Source: Strigomonas culicis (lineage: Eukaryota; Euglenozoa; Kinetoplastea; Trypanosomatida; Trypanosomatidae). Taken from it: 36,416 nucleotides of DNA. Of this stretch, positions 1 through 9,436 are shown piece by piece. The stretch spans positions 1 through 36,416 of the forward strand of contig AUXH01000135.1 in NCBI GenBank assembly GCA_000482145.1, written 5' to 3'. The notes under the pieces were generated by a model. The model made no database searches. It saw only the letters and a program-made list of their open reading frames with translations, and was not told where the DNA came from. Position 1 is the first letter of the stretch; every line of letters starts with the position of its first letter. A program made the translations under genes and the position numbers.

Positions 1-7
1 ATATATA

Positions 8-44
<37 letters not shown>
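1..44. repeat. TA dinucleotide microsatellite
   Basis: Almost uninterrupted alternating T and A, with one C at position 10. It sits at the very left edge, in what should be untranslated spacer. Such a tract can also mark an assembly break. Confidence 0.9.
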
Positions 45-49
<5 letters not shown>

Positions 50-442
50 GCGTGTGTGTAAAAAAAAAAAGAGGGGGGCTACGCAAGATAATGCAAACGT
101 GACGGAAAAAAAAGAAGGAGAAAAGGATACATTCGCAACGTCGAAAAAACACAAGCAGCTACGCAGAAATGAGAGAAAGGCGGCTAAAAACGCAACACCT
201 TGTCTGAATCCACAAGAGTATTGGCAAATGAGTATTCCCATTTATAAAAATGAATGAAAGGGGAAATGTTTGTTTTAACAAAATTAAACGAAATGCTTAC
301 AAAATTAATTGTTTTTCGCTCCACTCACATCAAGGAAACGGAGTCCATCACAGCATCGTTGAAAGGACAAGAGAAGAACAGAGAGAAGAACAGAACACCG
401 GGTGCAGGCAATGCGTCGGTGCAGACGTACAGACTATTAGTT
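45..442 (-). other. Spacer: 3' side of the RRM gene and pyrimidine tract for an off-window gene
   Basis: No convincing gene. On the minus strand, the A-runs and G-run at about 59-78 and 107-124 read as strong polypyrimidine tracts. In kinetoplastids these lie upstream of a trans-splice acceptor, so they probably serve the next minus-strand gene beyond the left edge and also position polyadenylation of the RRM gene. Short open frames here have no conserved features. Confidence 0.5.
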
Positions 443-1216
443 CTACTTATTGCGCAGACGAATCGCTTCTGCTCTCTGGCTCTTGTCAGAGGCAAAATTA
501 CACCGAAGCGCCTTTCCATTCAGCTTGTACCCATCCAATCGTGATGCCGCGCAGCCTGCCAGCGCTACACTGGCAAGCGTCACATACATGTGCAGCACCT
601 TGCCATTGTGCTTGTTGGGCAGGAGATCAACCTCCTCCACCACCTTCGTCCCTTCCTCCACCTCACGAAGATAATCGGCTGCGCGCGCATCGCTATCCAG
701 CACCGTCATAATAAAATCCGCAACCTGATCCTTCGAGAAAGACGACGGAATCCCTCCTAGGAAAACAGTGCGCGCGCGGCGCTCTTTACGGTTCCGCCAA
801 AACGTGCCGTTGCTGAACTTGGGATCGTGACGAGGCTTCACCTCTTCTCCGTTCTCACCTACAACAGCTGTCGCTTCTAGCCTGCGATTCAATGTATCGA
901 TTTGTTTTTCAAACCGTTGCTTAACTTCGAGTTTTTTACGCTCTCTTCGTGGTAAGGAGGACAAATCAACCTTAGCTTCGGCGGGCTCATCCCGGGGCTT
1001 GGGGGGGAGTCGAGCAGCCCGACCCACAGGGATCACTTTCACCTCTTCCTTACGGTCCGCATGACGGGCCTTCGCACCTGCTTTAGGTGTATGCACTTCC
1101 GCCTGCAGCTCCTCTCTGCGCGCCGCCACTTGTAGGGCAGATTGAGCCACCACCTCCTTCCGCGTCTTGGCCTTCTCGCGCCTTGCTTTCTTACGTATCA
1201 CAGCCCGACTAGGCAT
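443..1216 (-). CDS. RRM-containing RNA-binding protein
   Basis: A 257-residue basic protein with one C-terminal RNA recognition motif at about residues 148-243. The RNP2-like strand is TVFLGGIP (150-157) and the RNP1-like strand is NGKVLHMYVTL (204-214). The first 145 residues are rich in Lys, Arg and Glu, probably largely helical or disordered, with several RKK/RRERKK clusters that could act as nuclear or nucleolar signals. I chose the ATG at 1216 rather than the upstream extension of the frame, because the extension runs through the polypyrimidine tract and an AG acceptor lies 23 bases before this ATG. RNA binding follows from the fold. A nucleolar or ribosome-biogenesis role is only a guess from the basic composition. 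Confidence 0.85.
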   Translation of the reverse strand: MPSRAVIRKKARREKAKTRKEVVAQSALQVAARREELQAEVHTPKAGAKARHADRKEEVKVIPVGRAARLPPKPRDEPAEAKVDLSSLPRRERKKLEVKQRFEKQIDTLNRRLEATAVVGENGEEVKPRHDPKFSNGTFWRNRKERRARTVFLGGIPSSFSKDQVADFIMTVLDSDARAADYLREVEEGTKVVEEVDLLPNKHNGKVLHMYVTLASVALAGCAASRLDGYKLNGKALRCNFASDKSQRAEAIRLRNK

Positions 1217-1591
1217 TCGTATGTACTCGGTATTGGCAACTAGAAGTATCGTGGAAGAACAAAGAAGAAGAAGAGAGGAGTGAGGCAATACAGAAGTACA
1301 ACGCGGAGAGATGATATCAAAACCGAATGGTTCGTTTAGAACAGACCACAAGAACACAATATGCATTTGCACCACAAAGCAAACAACAACAAAAAAAAAA
1401 GGAAGGAATGCGAAGAGTCAGTATAATATGCACGCTAGCGTAAGGAAGATGAACACAAACAAAACAAAAAGAGAAGGAGAAGAAAAGGAACAGTTTTTTT
1501 TATTATGTCTTATTAAACGGTATAGTTTTTGATGATAGAGTGATCCATGTCGCGACTCGTTTGGGCGAAAGAAAGCAAAGAAAAGAGGAAG
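1217..1591 (-). other. Spacer between the pantothenate kinase fusion and the RRM gene
   Basis: Holds the 3' UTR of the fusion gene and the short 5' UTR of the RRM gene. It is purine-rich on the plus strand (for example 1383-1410 and 1462-1490). I see no RNA gene or extra coding region. Confidence 0.6.
1240..1285 (-). promoter_or_regulatory. Polypyrimidine tract and trans-splice acceptor of the RRM gene
   Basis: On the minus strand a C/T-rich run (plus 1252-1285) is followed by the first AG at 1241-1240, giving a predicted 5' UTR of about 23 bases to the ATG at 1216. This fits the kinetoplastid spliced-leader acceptor pattern. It is the main reason for rejecting the longer upstream start. Confidence 0.6.
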
Positions 1592-4500
1592 CTACGCACC
1601 GCCTTCTGATTCAGGTAGGACGGCACACCCTAGCGCGCCCAAATACCCATCGTGCTCCAGGAAATGTGCCTTGCACTCACCAGACGACCAGTAGAGTAAC
1701 GTTTTACTGATAAAAGACCACACCACCGGGTTGTCTCGAACGAACCCTCCAGCAAAGAAAATGTTCTTGACGTCATGTGTTTTACTGTGTAGGTACGCGA
1801 GTTGCGTTACGTTACCCGCGATCATATTCAGCAATGAGCGGACAATGTCAATAGACGACGCCTTCGACGCAAGTGGGATATTGCTGAAATCGGACCGTCT
1901 CGGATTGGTGGGCGATTTTGCTTCTTCCGTGTCGACATGCAGCGGCGATGCGATTTTGGCCGAGTCCTCTGCGGTGTACATGGTGTCAAATGAGACGGTC
2001 CGTGCCAACTCGACCGGCCGCTCGACGCCAAATTTGCCAAAACTGCTGGCCACCGTCTCGCTGGCAAGCATTGCAGGCAGATCCTTCGCGTTGTAGCCGT
2101 AGATATCACCCACCAGCAAGTCCACGTTCTTGTTATCGCCGGGGCCATCCAACCGCATGATCTCCAGCACCTCCTCCCACGAGGTCAGGTTGGTGAGCGT
2201 GCGAGTAAGGCCCCAGAACGTGGCCCCGCCAATCGGAGAGCCACCGACACGAACGTGCGAACCGTCAGCGCCCGTACACTTGATAAAGGAGATACCAGAG
2301 CCGATGTTGATCAGCAGGTACGGGAAGGGCGAGAAGGTATCAGTCCCAGGACTGACCAACTGGTGTGGTTGGTGGTCGCCGTTATCGTTCACCGTAAAAA
2401 TAGACTGAGGAACCAAATCGATAATCAAATTGAGCCCGTTCACCACCGCATCCATCTCCCGGACCACTTTAAACTCGACGCCAACTACACTCCGCGCCAG
2501 GGAGGCGTACTTAAAGGCGCCACCCCCCGTCGCCCTCAATTTGCTCAGGTACTCCTTCTTGTAGCACCCGGTCAGATGCGTGCGGGCGATGTACTGAGCA
2601 AACTTCGGTATCTCTTGTGATGCGATCTTGCCAAAGCAAAGAGTCCCTACAGACGAAGGTTTCTTTGCTTCCTCTTCCGCTTCAGATGCATCCGTGAAGA
2701 AGCGAAACGTTCGAAGTCCCAAAGCATCCGAGAGGGACGAAGCCTCGCGGATGAAGGACGGATTGCGAGACCTTCCACGCACTCCTGGGGGAACAATGAA
2801 TGCCATCTTCGCGAACGTGCCACCAATATCAATGGTGACCGGTACCTGCAGCAAAACTGTTTTCTTCCCACCCGCTGCGGCATGCACGCTCATCTCGCCG
2901 TCACTCGGGGCTTCGTAAGTGAACTCCGGCGTTTCATCCAGGCCCTTTCCCTTGTTATAGAAACGATGAATGACAGCGGCAAAGTAGTGCTTCACGTTTT
3001 TTCGTCGGAGTTTACCATAAGGTGTAAAGAACGTTTTATGGCTCCGAAAAGGATGCGGATGCAGGTGAATCAGTGAAGGGATCTGCGACGGATGCAGACC
3101 AGCTTCCTTGCCAATGAGGGCAAGGTCCTGCAGTATCAACGGCGGTGCGTACTCCACCAGGTCTGGCCACGCGAACAGTCGATTCGGCGACTCGCGTTTT
3201 TCCTGTTGCCACTCAAATTCGACCGTGTCGCGATTCGGATGTACGATGGCGATGAGCTCCCTATTGGGTTCGCAATACAGAAAAACGTTCATGATGTACC
3301 GCGAATTGATAAACACGCGCTCCAACTGCACCGCGATCGTGAAGTGATAGTCCACGGGCCACAACACGCCAAGCGATGACCCCAACAGCACTAGACGCGC
3401 CTTTTTCTCCCACAGCGCCGCTATCTCCAAATCCTTTTCGGGCTCTCCTCTCCTCTTTACACACAGTTGGCCGATACCGAGGCGATCGCAGTTAGAGTTC
3501 ATTTCTCTGAGCTGTACCGTCAGCTCCGGTGCGGGGACGCCATCGATGGCCAGCACACCAACGCCGTGTTGATAGAAAACCTCCTGCAGCACCGACGCGT
3601 AGCAGACCGTGACATGCTCTACCAGATCAAACGACGAGGATTCCTGTGAAGAGCAAAAGACGATCTTGCGTACACGACCACCAATCTGCCGTTGAAACGG
3701 TCTGAAAAAGAGAAGGCGCAGCACGACACTGTCCTTGTTACTCACGTGGATAAAGCGAGAGCGCAGCTGGAAGGCGGCAGAAAAGAGACGATTGTAAAGG
3801 GCTGAGTAGCGCTGCATGGCGCGTCGCAGTTGCATCTCGCTCGTGCTAAAGAGGGATGGGGAGGCCACCAGGATGGTTGGGCGGAAAAGCGCAAAGGAGT
3901 CCTGCAGGCGCATGGAGCTCGTCGTACTCACCGCATTGCCGTGCGCGAAGAGGCCGAAGGCGCATACACGGTAAAAGGTCGCCGCAAAGGACGTGTACCA
4001 CAGCATCGAGTCGCTGCTGTAGCGGTCGGGTAGCACGCGTGTGGAGAGGAGAACCTTGACATCACGCAGGATCTCGCTGTGCGTGATCGGAATGAGCCGC
4101 TGACAGTCATCGTCCTTCACGTTCTCCATCACGTACGTGAACACGGTAGACTCCGTGATCTGTTTGGATGGGGGCACGAGATTCTGCCGCCCATCCTTCT
4201 CAACGCTTTTCACTGCTATCAGGTCGATGTTCAGGTCCTTTGCCGTGTCGACATCTTCTTCCGCAACCGCGTCCATGTACACGATTGTTTCTAAACAGGC
4301 TGATCGGCACGAAAGCAGCGAAGAAACGGCGCCGCGACTGGAAAAGACAACTTTAACTTTATTCTCATCGATCAAGTTATGAAGTGGCGCACCTTTTCCC
4401 GCCAGCGCTAAGGTCACATAGCCGTACCTCGCGCAGGCCAAGTCGAGCACCACGGTGCTCCGTCCGGCCTCGCAGTCGACGCCCACCACGTCGCCATACT

Positions 4501-5929
4501 TAATTCCGATAGACCGCATACCACTGCCAAGTTCACTCACTTTGGCATCCACTGCTCCGAAAGAGAGCCACTCTACCTGCCCCCCGTCCCCAATGAAGCC
4601 GAGGCAGGGCAGCATGCGAAAGCGTGACACGGAGCGCTCCCAGAGCGATCGAATCGTGTTGACGTGCCACAGCGAATCCACGGACGGCGAGGCCACCTCC
4701 TCCTTCCCGGCCAAAACGCCGGAAGAAATCTTTGTTTCGCCGTACTCGGAAGAGATTGCATTCACCCCGTACTGCGAGTAGCGCACCAAGCACACTGTGA
4801 CCAAGCATGCCGCTATCGTAGCCCAGCTGAGGGAAGAAGAAATGTAAATAATAAGAAAGAGCGACAAGAGCTCCACCATGTAGATAGAACTCGAGTTGGA
4901 CTTTTCATGGTAAGGTTCCTCGAACAGCGTGGATGTGTTGATGCGTGATAGTGAGCGAGGAACCTTTCCCTTTTGTTCAATCTGCTTCACGTGAAGTGTG
5001 GCCGCCACGCCGAAGTGGTCAGACAAGTACGTGTACGGCCTACGGTTCCCCACCACGAACTTCTCTAACTTTGCATCCAAGGGCGTTATAAACTCATTCA
5101 CGAGAAAGTAGTCTTGCCTCTGCGGGACCGCCTCGTACCGAAGAAGGTGTGTCTGAGTCGGGAAAAACAACTTCGCCGGACGTGTCGGCGGATTGCTTCC
5201 GTTCGCCTCATAAATTATATCCTTCACGCCTCCTATTAACTGCAGCAAGCTCAAAAACTGCTTTGACGGTTGATGTGTGCCCCGCTCTATACCCGGCACG
5301 TTGAAGTCACCCCCAATCGCGTAGGGAATCTTCGCCATTTCCTTTCCGAAATGTATCGTATTCAGATACTCCATCACCGACGTCACAAAGCTCTTCAGTT
5401 GCAGAAACTGAGTAGACCCTTCCGGAGCCGCTTCTTCCGGGCGGAGATGGACATTGAAGAAAGTCACCGTTTGACTCTCACCATTGGAGGCCACAGGCAC
5501 ATCGATCTCCGCAAAGAGGACACCCTTCGCCATTGCCTGTTCGCCTCTCTCTCGACTTCTGAACGTGTAGGAGCCGCAGTGCCAAATGGGAAACCGCGAC
5601 ACGATAAGGAGGCCGTTATCTGAAACGATATTATAGTTCAGCATGGTGTAATATGACGGCTGTCGTGATGCGACGTAGTGGTTGAACCCGCGTTTCTTCA
5701 GCTCGCTCAGCAGTATCCGTTTGTAGCACAGCTGCTTCTGGAGAGCATAGGGCAGCGCGCTCGTCGAGTACACCTCCTGAAGAAGGAGTACATCGTAATT
5801 GTGGACTGTTTTTAAGAAGGTATCAATGCGTTCGTGCTGATAGCCTCCACAGCACCGGGGAAGAATATTGAAGTTATAACTAAGGACACGGACTCTTACT
5901 TCGTTTTGATTACCGTTTTCAACGCTCAT
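1592..5929 (-). CDS. EEP phosphodiesterase / AMP-binding-like / type II pantothenate kinase fusion
   Basis: A 1445-residue protein with three parts. Residues 10-315 form an endonuclease/exonuclease/phosphatase domain of the neutral-sphingomyelinase type, with its catalytic set visible: N21, E52, H161, D208/N210 in GGDFN, and D303/H304 in LSDHFG. A hydrophobic stretch at about 351-382 could span a membrane. Residues 430-990 resemble an acyl-CoA synthetase/AMP-binding enzyme but lack the usual SGTTG-type phosphate loop; a late motif PYGKLRRK (970-977) survives. Residues 1028-1445 are a type II (Fumble) pantothenate kinase: DIGGTFAK (1033-1040), ATGGGAFK (1133-1140), REMDAVVNGL (1157-1166), INIGSG (1207-1212), GGSPIGGATFWGL (1229-1241) and GGFVRDNP (1394-1401). 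Pantothenate phosphorylation is the first committed step of CoA synthesis. I recall similarly long pantothenate kinase proteins in other trypanosomatids, so the fusion is probably lineage-wide. Confidence 0.88.
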   Translation of the reverse strand: MSVENGNQNEVRVRVLSYNFNILPRCCGGYQHERIDTFLKTVHNYDVLLLQEVYSTSALPYALQKQLCYKRILLSELKKRGFNHYVASRQPSYYTMLNYNIVSDNGLLIVSRFPIWHCGSYTFRSRERGEQAMAKGVLFAEIDVPVASNGESQTVTFFNVHLRPEEAAPEGSTQFLQLKSFVTSVMEYLNTIHFGKEMAKIPYAIGGDFNVPGIERGTHQPSKQFLSLLQLIGGVKDIIYEANGSNPPTRPAKLFFPTQTHLLRYEAVPQRQDYFLVNEFITPLDAKLEKFVVGNRRPYTYLSDHFGVAATLHVKQIEQKGKVPRSLSRINTSTLFEEPYHEKSNSSSIYMVELLSLFLIIYISSSLSWATIAACLVTVCLVRYSQYGVNAISSEYGETKISSGVLAGKEEVASPSVDSLWHVNTIRSLWERSVSRFRMLPCLGFIGDGGQVEWLSFGAVDAKVSELGSGMRSIGIKYGDVVGVDCEAGRSTVVLDLACARYGYVTLALAGKGAPLHNLIDENKVKVVFSSRGAVSSLLSCRSACLETIVYMDAVAEEDVDTAKDLNIDLIAVKSVEKDGRQNLVPPSKQITESTVFTYVMENVKDDDCQRLIPITHSEILRDVKVLLSTRVLPDRYSSDSMLWYTSFAATFYRVCAFGLFAHGNAVSTTSSMRLQDSFALFRPTILVASPSLFSTSEMQLRRAMQRYSALYNRLFSAAFQLRSRFIHVSNKDSVVLRLLFFRPFQRQIGGRVRKIVFCSSQESSSFDLVEHVTVCYASVLQEVFYQHGVGVLAIDGVPAPELTVQLREMNSNCDRLGIGQLCVKRRGEPEKDLEIAALWEKKARLVLLGSSLGVLWPVDYHFTIAVQLERVFINSRYIMNVFLYCEPNRELIAIVHPNRDTVEFEWQQEKRESPNRLFAWPDLVEYAPPLILQDLALIGKEAGLHPSQIPSLIHLHPHPFRSHKTFFTPYGKLRRKNVKHYFAAVIHRFYNKGKGLDETPEFTYEAPSDGEMSVHAAAGGKKTVLLQVPVTIDIGGTFAKMAFIVPPGVRGRSRNPSFIREASSLSDALGLRTFRFFTDASEAEEEAKKPSSVGTLCFGKIASQEIPKFAQYIARTHLTGCYKKEYLSKLRATGGGAFKYASLARSVVGVEFKVVREMDAVVNGLNLIIDLVPQSIFTVNDNGDHQPHQLVSPGTDTFSPFPYLLINIGSGISFIKCTGADGSHVRVGGSPIGGATFWGLTRTLTNLTSWEEVLEIMRLDGPGDNKNVDLLVGDIYGYNAKDLPAMLASETVASSFGKFGVERPVELARTVSFDTMYTAEDSAKIASPLHVDTEEAKSPTNPRRSDFSNIPLASKASSIDIVRSLLNMIAGNVTQLAYLHSKTHDVKNIFFAGGFVRDNPVVWSFISKTLLYWSSGECKAHFLEHDGYLGALGCAVLPESEGGA

Positions 5930-6477
5930 CTTCTAGTTCACGTGCCGTTTAATAGTTACTTTAGTTTTGTGGTAGGTATTGTTGTTTTGTCTCGGTTACC
6001 TTTTTGTCTATTTGTTTAACAAAAATGTTAATAAGTAATTATAAAAAATATGAAACAATGGTCAGGAAATGATAAGAGTAAATACAAGGGAAAAAAAAAG
6101 GATCTGCATGGGTGAAAAAAAAAAAACAAGAGAGAGAGGGAAAGGAAGAGGGAAACATATTTGATTTCTGAAGAGAAGATACTACAAGCGGTAGAAATAA
6201 ACAAACAACATGTGTTTGTAGCTCAGTAGTAACCATTCTTCTTAGCTTTGCAACATTCAGAAGAAAAAGTAACAAAAATATGAAACGAAATCTAAGCATT
6301 TATGGAGGAAGAAGGATAATGCGTTTTTTTTTTAAAAAAAAAAACTTATTTATGTATCTACCACTGTAGTAATCTAGTATAAATCTAATATATGCATTGA
6401 AAAGAAGACAAAAAAAGAAGTGAAAGCAGCGCTGTTAGTATCGCACTCACTCCTTGTGCTTCACCAGATCCCTCCAT
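5930..6477 (-). other. Spacer with pyrimidine tracts for the pantothenate kinase fusion
   Basis: No gene seen. Minus-strand pyrimidine tracts correspond to plus 6089-6100, 6114-6157 and the A-run near 6340. The AG at about 5934-5933 and others further upstream are possible acceptors. The rest is probably the 3' UTR of the four-span membrane protein gene. Confidence 0.5.
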
Positions 6478-7029
6478 TTAAATAATATCTGGTTGATTCT
6501 TCGCTGGGGCCGCTTCACCAATTTGTGTGGACGAGCTCGGGACAACTGCACCCTCATCGTACATTTGCCGCTCAGGACCTCGGAAGCTCTGAAAAGCATT
6601 GGCTAGTAGGCGCATGTATGAAAACCAAGATATGAGAAACCCAAACACGCCGCCAATGCAATGAAGAGAAAAGCAAACGGTGTCTAAGGGGTAATCAAAA
6701 GTTTTTGTGCGTCCTAGGAGAACAATGATTCCGATAACTGTCTTTGGTAGGGATGACGTCAAGAACATTGTCGCAATTCCTCCTTGCAGCCGCGCGATTC
6801 CCCCGCTGCGCGTCCTACTGTACTTGTACGAGTGAACGAGCAGCGGCGCGGCGACGGTGCTGTACGAAATCATCTCGATAATAGAAAAGGCAAGGTTCGC
6901 ATTCTTCAACACAGTCACCACTTGATCTGTGGTTCGCATGTAGACGTAGTAGTTGACAATAGACAAGATGACAACGATGAAGTGCCAATACAGGCATACT
7001 AACTGCACAGGGGCACCAATGAAATGCAT
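6478..7029 (-). CDS. Four-span membrane protein, unknown function
   Basis: A 183-residue protein with four hydrophobic segments at about residues 8-31, 45-68, 83-105 and 115-140. A polar tail of about 40 residues carries a short Ser/Thr cluster (SSSTQ). Charged linkers (HSYKYSRTRSGG between spans 2 and 3, GRTKTF between 3 and 4) are positively biased. No enzyme or transporter signature is visible and I do not recognise the family. The start at 7029 is supported by a strong pyrimidine tract and an AG only about 14 bases upstream. It reads as an intact, ordinary gene of the unit; location and function cannot be deduced. Confidence 0.75.
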   Translation of the reverse strand: MHFIGAPVQLVCLYWHFIVVILSIVNYYVYMRTTDQVVTVLKNANLAFSIIEMISYSTVAAPLLVHSYKYSRTRSGGIARLQGGIATMFLTSSLPKTVIGIIVLLGRTKTFDYPLDTVCFSLHCIGGVFGFLISWFSYMRLLANAFQSFRGPERQMYDEGAVVPSSSTQIGEAAPAKNQPDII

Positions 7030-7043
7030 TGAGACGCGGTTAG

Positions 7044-7090
7044 CTCATCAGCGTTTAAATAATAAGGAGAGAGAAGGGGGGGGAGACGGA
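7044..7090 (-). promoter_or_regulatory. Polypyrimidine tract and trans-splice acceptor of the four-span protein gene
   Basis: A C/T-rich minus-strand run (plus 7061-7090, including a C8 stretch) is followed by the first AG at 7045-7044. The predicted 5' UTR is about 14 bases. Confidence 0.55.
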
Positions 7091-7328
7091 ATACACAAGG
7101 GAAAACAAAGAAGGTCACATGGATATCCGCATGGTGAATGGCTCACCCGGACAAAACACTCGCGAAACAACTTGAATGTACGATGCGTAGGATGACTAGT
7201 TTTTTAATGAAGGAAATACAGCTATTGAAGGGCTGAAGACAACACAAACATAATGACCATAGTAGTAGACCCACGTGAAGCGATGTTCTCGTAAAGAATG
7301 AAAACGGAACGAAACACACACCCAGCCC

Positions 7329-7733
7329 CTACGCCACGTTCTTTCCTTCCCATACGTGTCGGCAGTTTCGATTGGCGCAGGCGAAAAACAGCGTCATATC
7401 CTCTTGCTGCTGGCCTAATGGGTTGACGAAACACGTGACATCGTGCCCCTTGCACTCTGGGCAACGCTTTTCCGGGTCGCGCTGCGCGGTGGGGTCACTG
7501 GCGAACTCTGCCAGCAGTGCCATTTCGCCGGCCGTGTCGCTCTTCATCTTGAGGTTCAGCACGTACACTAGCTTGCAATCGTCGTGTATCTCCGTGGTCT
7601 TGCAGTAGTTGCAGCGCCACAACATGCTTCGCTCGCTACTGCACTCCGGATACAGCAAGTTGGCGCAGTTCTCGCAGAAGAGCATGGGCGCCGTGGTGCG
7701 CGTGGCTAAAGAGCTTTGGTTCTCTTCTGCCAT
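7329..7733 (-). CDS. RPB9: DNA-directed RNA polymerase II subunit RPB9
   Basis: A 134-residue protein with the two zinc ribbons of the RPB9/TFIIS-like family. The first has CENC and CNYC pairs near the N-terminus; the second has CPEC and the CANRNC pair near the C-terminus. The sequence EDMTLFFAC...NC.HVW matches the RPB9 C-terminal ribbon. It lacks the acidic hairpin RSADEP of TFIIS and RPC11, which argues for RPB9 over the cleavage-factor relatives; RPA12 remains a lesser alternative. RPB9 sits on the jaw of Pol II and affects start selection and fidelity. The frame is open further upstream but has only a GTG at 7751, so I take the first ATG at 7733. Confidence 0.88.
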   Translation of the reverse strand: MAEENQSSLATRTTAPMLFCENCANLLYPECSSERSMLWRCNYCKTTEIHDDCKLVYVLNLKMKSDTAGEMALLAEFASDPTAQRDPEKRCPECKGHDVTCFVNPLGQQQEDMTLFFACANRNCRHVWEGKNVA

Positions 7734-8253
7734 TTCTAGACGCGCGCACACTTAATGGAAGAAGCTTAAGAGATGATACAAAAAGGAATAACAACGAAAA
7801 TCTAAAAAAGTTGAATATGAAATCACTGCTAACAAATGGGGGAAAAAAAAACGTTAACGTATAAGAGTGAGCACGTGTGAAAAAAGTGAGCGGTCAGAGG
7901 AAGAAAATGACATAATAGAGTATCAGTTCTGTATCTTCAGAAACACATACACACGCACATGCAAAATGACAACAAAGGATTGCTAAGCAACGAGAGAAAT
8001 ACTATGAGTCCCTACTGAAAGGGGCGCTGATTATATATATATAAAAAAAAACTAGCGAAATGCACTTAGAACACACAGTTCACTCAAATATGTTTCTTCC
8101 TCACCTAGCAATCGTTTATATCATTCTTGAACGGGTAAGGGCAACAACGAATAAAGAAATATTCTGAAAAACTCTAAAAAGTAAACCAAAGTAGAAGAAA
8201 AAAAAGGAGAGAATACGAAGTAACCAGAAAGGAGACAGAGAAGTGGAAAGACG
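7734..8253 (-). other. Spacer between proteasome beta-3 and RPB9
   Basis: Low-complexity A-rich plus strand with several pyrimidine tracts on the coding strand (plus 7837-7853, 8041-8051, 8193-8212) and a short TA run at 8031-8042. No RNA gene or conserved open frame seen. Confidence 0.5.
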
Positions 8254-8871
8254 CTAGTCCTTCCGTCCCTTGATCAGACGGGTAACAACCTTATCTCGCG
8301 TAATAACCATCGCAACGGCGCCATAGCCAGAAAGACTGTCGCGATCGCAGGCGGATAGCATCGACTGTGCGGCAACCTCAAAGAGCTCCTCGGGGCCTAG
8401 CCCGGGCCTCCACAGCGACTCGCACATGCCGTGCAGACTCTCTGCGCACGTGCCGGCGCAGACGTAGTCCTCCGGCTCGCACGGCGCGCCGATGAGGTCC
8501 ATGGCGCAGAGGTACACGTCGCCGGTCTTCTTGTCAACGCTGCCTATAACAGGTTCAATGAACCAGGGGCCGAAGCGCGCCTCATAGAGCATCGCCGCGA
8601 CCAGAGAGGCGAAGGCTTTTCCGGTAATCTCACGCTCCTCGCGGAGCCTGTACATTTCCATTCGGAAGCGAAGCTTGTTAGCAAACGTCTGCTGGTCAGA
8701 GCGGAGGCCAGTGAGGCCTACTACAACACTATCGTTGATCATATGAAGCTTCGGCACTTCCATAGAAATGGTCTTCAGCTGCTCACCGAGACGATTATCA
8801 GAAATGATCACAAGGCACTCCTTGCCGGCCATCGCCATAACGGAACCTCCGCTGTACTGGAGGATGGACAT
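8254..8871 (-). CDS. PSMB3: 20S proteasome subunit beta-3
   Basis: A 205-residue protein, the normal length for beta-3. It aligns along its whole length with the eukaryotic family: start MSILQYSGGSVMAM, then LTGLRSDQQTFANKLRFR, LYEARFGPWFIEPV, the highly conserved GTCAESLHGMCESLW and a C-terminal SGYGAVAMVITRDK. There is no propeptide and no N-terminal catalytic threonine, as expected: beta-3 is a structural subunit of the inner ring, while beta-1, -2 and -5 carry the proteolytic sites. Yeast calls it PUP3. The start at 8871 gives exactly the family N-terminus. It acts in the nucleus and cytosol as part of the 20S core. Confidence 0.95.
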   Translation of the reverse strand: MSILQYSGGSVMAMAGKECLVIISDNRLGEQLKTISMEVPKLHMINDSVVVGLTGLRSDQQTFANKLRFRMEMYRLREEREITGKAFASLVAAMLYEARFGPWFIEPVIGSVDKKTGDVYLCAMDLIGAPCEPEDYVCAGTCAESLHGMCESLWRPGLGPEELFEVAAQSMLSACDRDSLSGYGAVAMVITRDKVVTRLIKGRKD

Positions 8872-9202
8872 GATCAGGTGACGAAAGATTTCAACAAAGA
8901 ACGGGAAAAATAAATAGAAATATATCAGATACTAACATCGTCAACAGGAAGGAAAGGGAAAAAAAAAGACGCAACAAGTGTGGGCGAGAGAGGAAAGAAG
9001 TACATTAGATGGAAGCACTACAACTTTTATGATTCACGTTCACAAGCAATTACTGTAGTAAGTAATACAATGACAACAAAAAAGATGAAAGAATTAGAAT
9101 ACCAATTTAACAACACAACGGACTAGAACAGTTACAGCAACATACTGACAAGGGAGAAGAAGAGAGGGAGAGAAAGAAATTATGAGATGTGAATTCAAGT
9201 CG
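8872..9202 (-). other. Spacer between the small membrane protein and proteasome beta-3
   Basis: A-rich on the plus strand, with purine runs at about 8949-8969 and 9149-9180 that read as pyrimidine tracts on the coding strand. No additional gene seen. Confidence 0.5.
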
Positions 9203-9436
9203 CTACTTGATGGATTTCTGTTCCTCCTTTTCGCGATACTTGTTACCGGCATTGACGAGCACGGGATGCGTGAAGCCCTGAAGCTTACCGTCCTCGGAGT
9301 AAATGGGAACAAAATCGTGCCCGTACTTCACCACATCCCCCTTTGCGCGATTGAAATACACCACAGCTAGGATAATCGTAGTTACAAATAGACCAGGTAA
9401 ATAGACCTTCCAAGTCGTTTTGTACGGCTGCTTCAT
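9203..9436 (-). CDS. Small single-span membrane protein, unknown
   Basis: A 77-residue protein. After a short basic N-terminus (MKQPYKTTWKVY) comes one membrane span at about residues 13-30, then a polar C-terminal part with FNRAKGDVVKYGHDF and a Lys/Glu-rich end. The start is a proper ATG and the codon pattern differs from the homopolymer-rich spacers around it, so I take it as real. The layout, a basic N-terminus, one span and a compact soluble tail, is common among small accessory subunits of mitochondrial inner-membrane complexes, but no motif proves this. It is short enough to be missed by automatic annotation. Confidence 0.65.
   Translation of the reverse strand: MKQPYKTTWKVYLPGLFVTTIILAVVYFNRAKGDVVKYGHDFVPIYSEDGKLQGFTHPVLVNAGNKYREKEEQKSIK

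Noticed and set aside
1217..1375. In-frame N-terminal extension of the RRM protein
   Set aside because: It reads through the polypyrimidine tract and across the predicted splice acceptor; the Ser/Leu run is an artefact of C/T-rich DNA.
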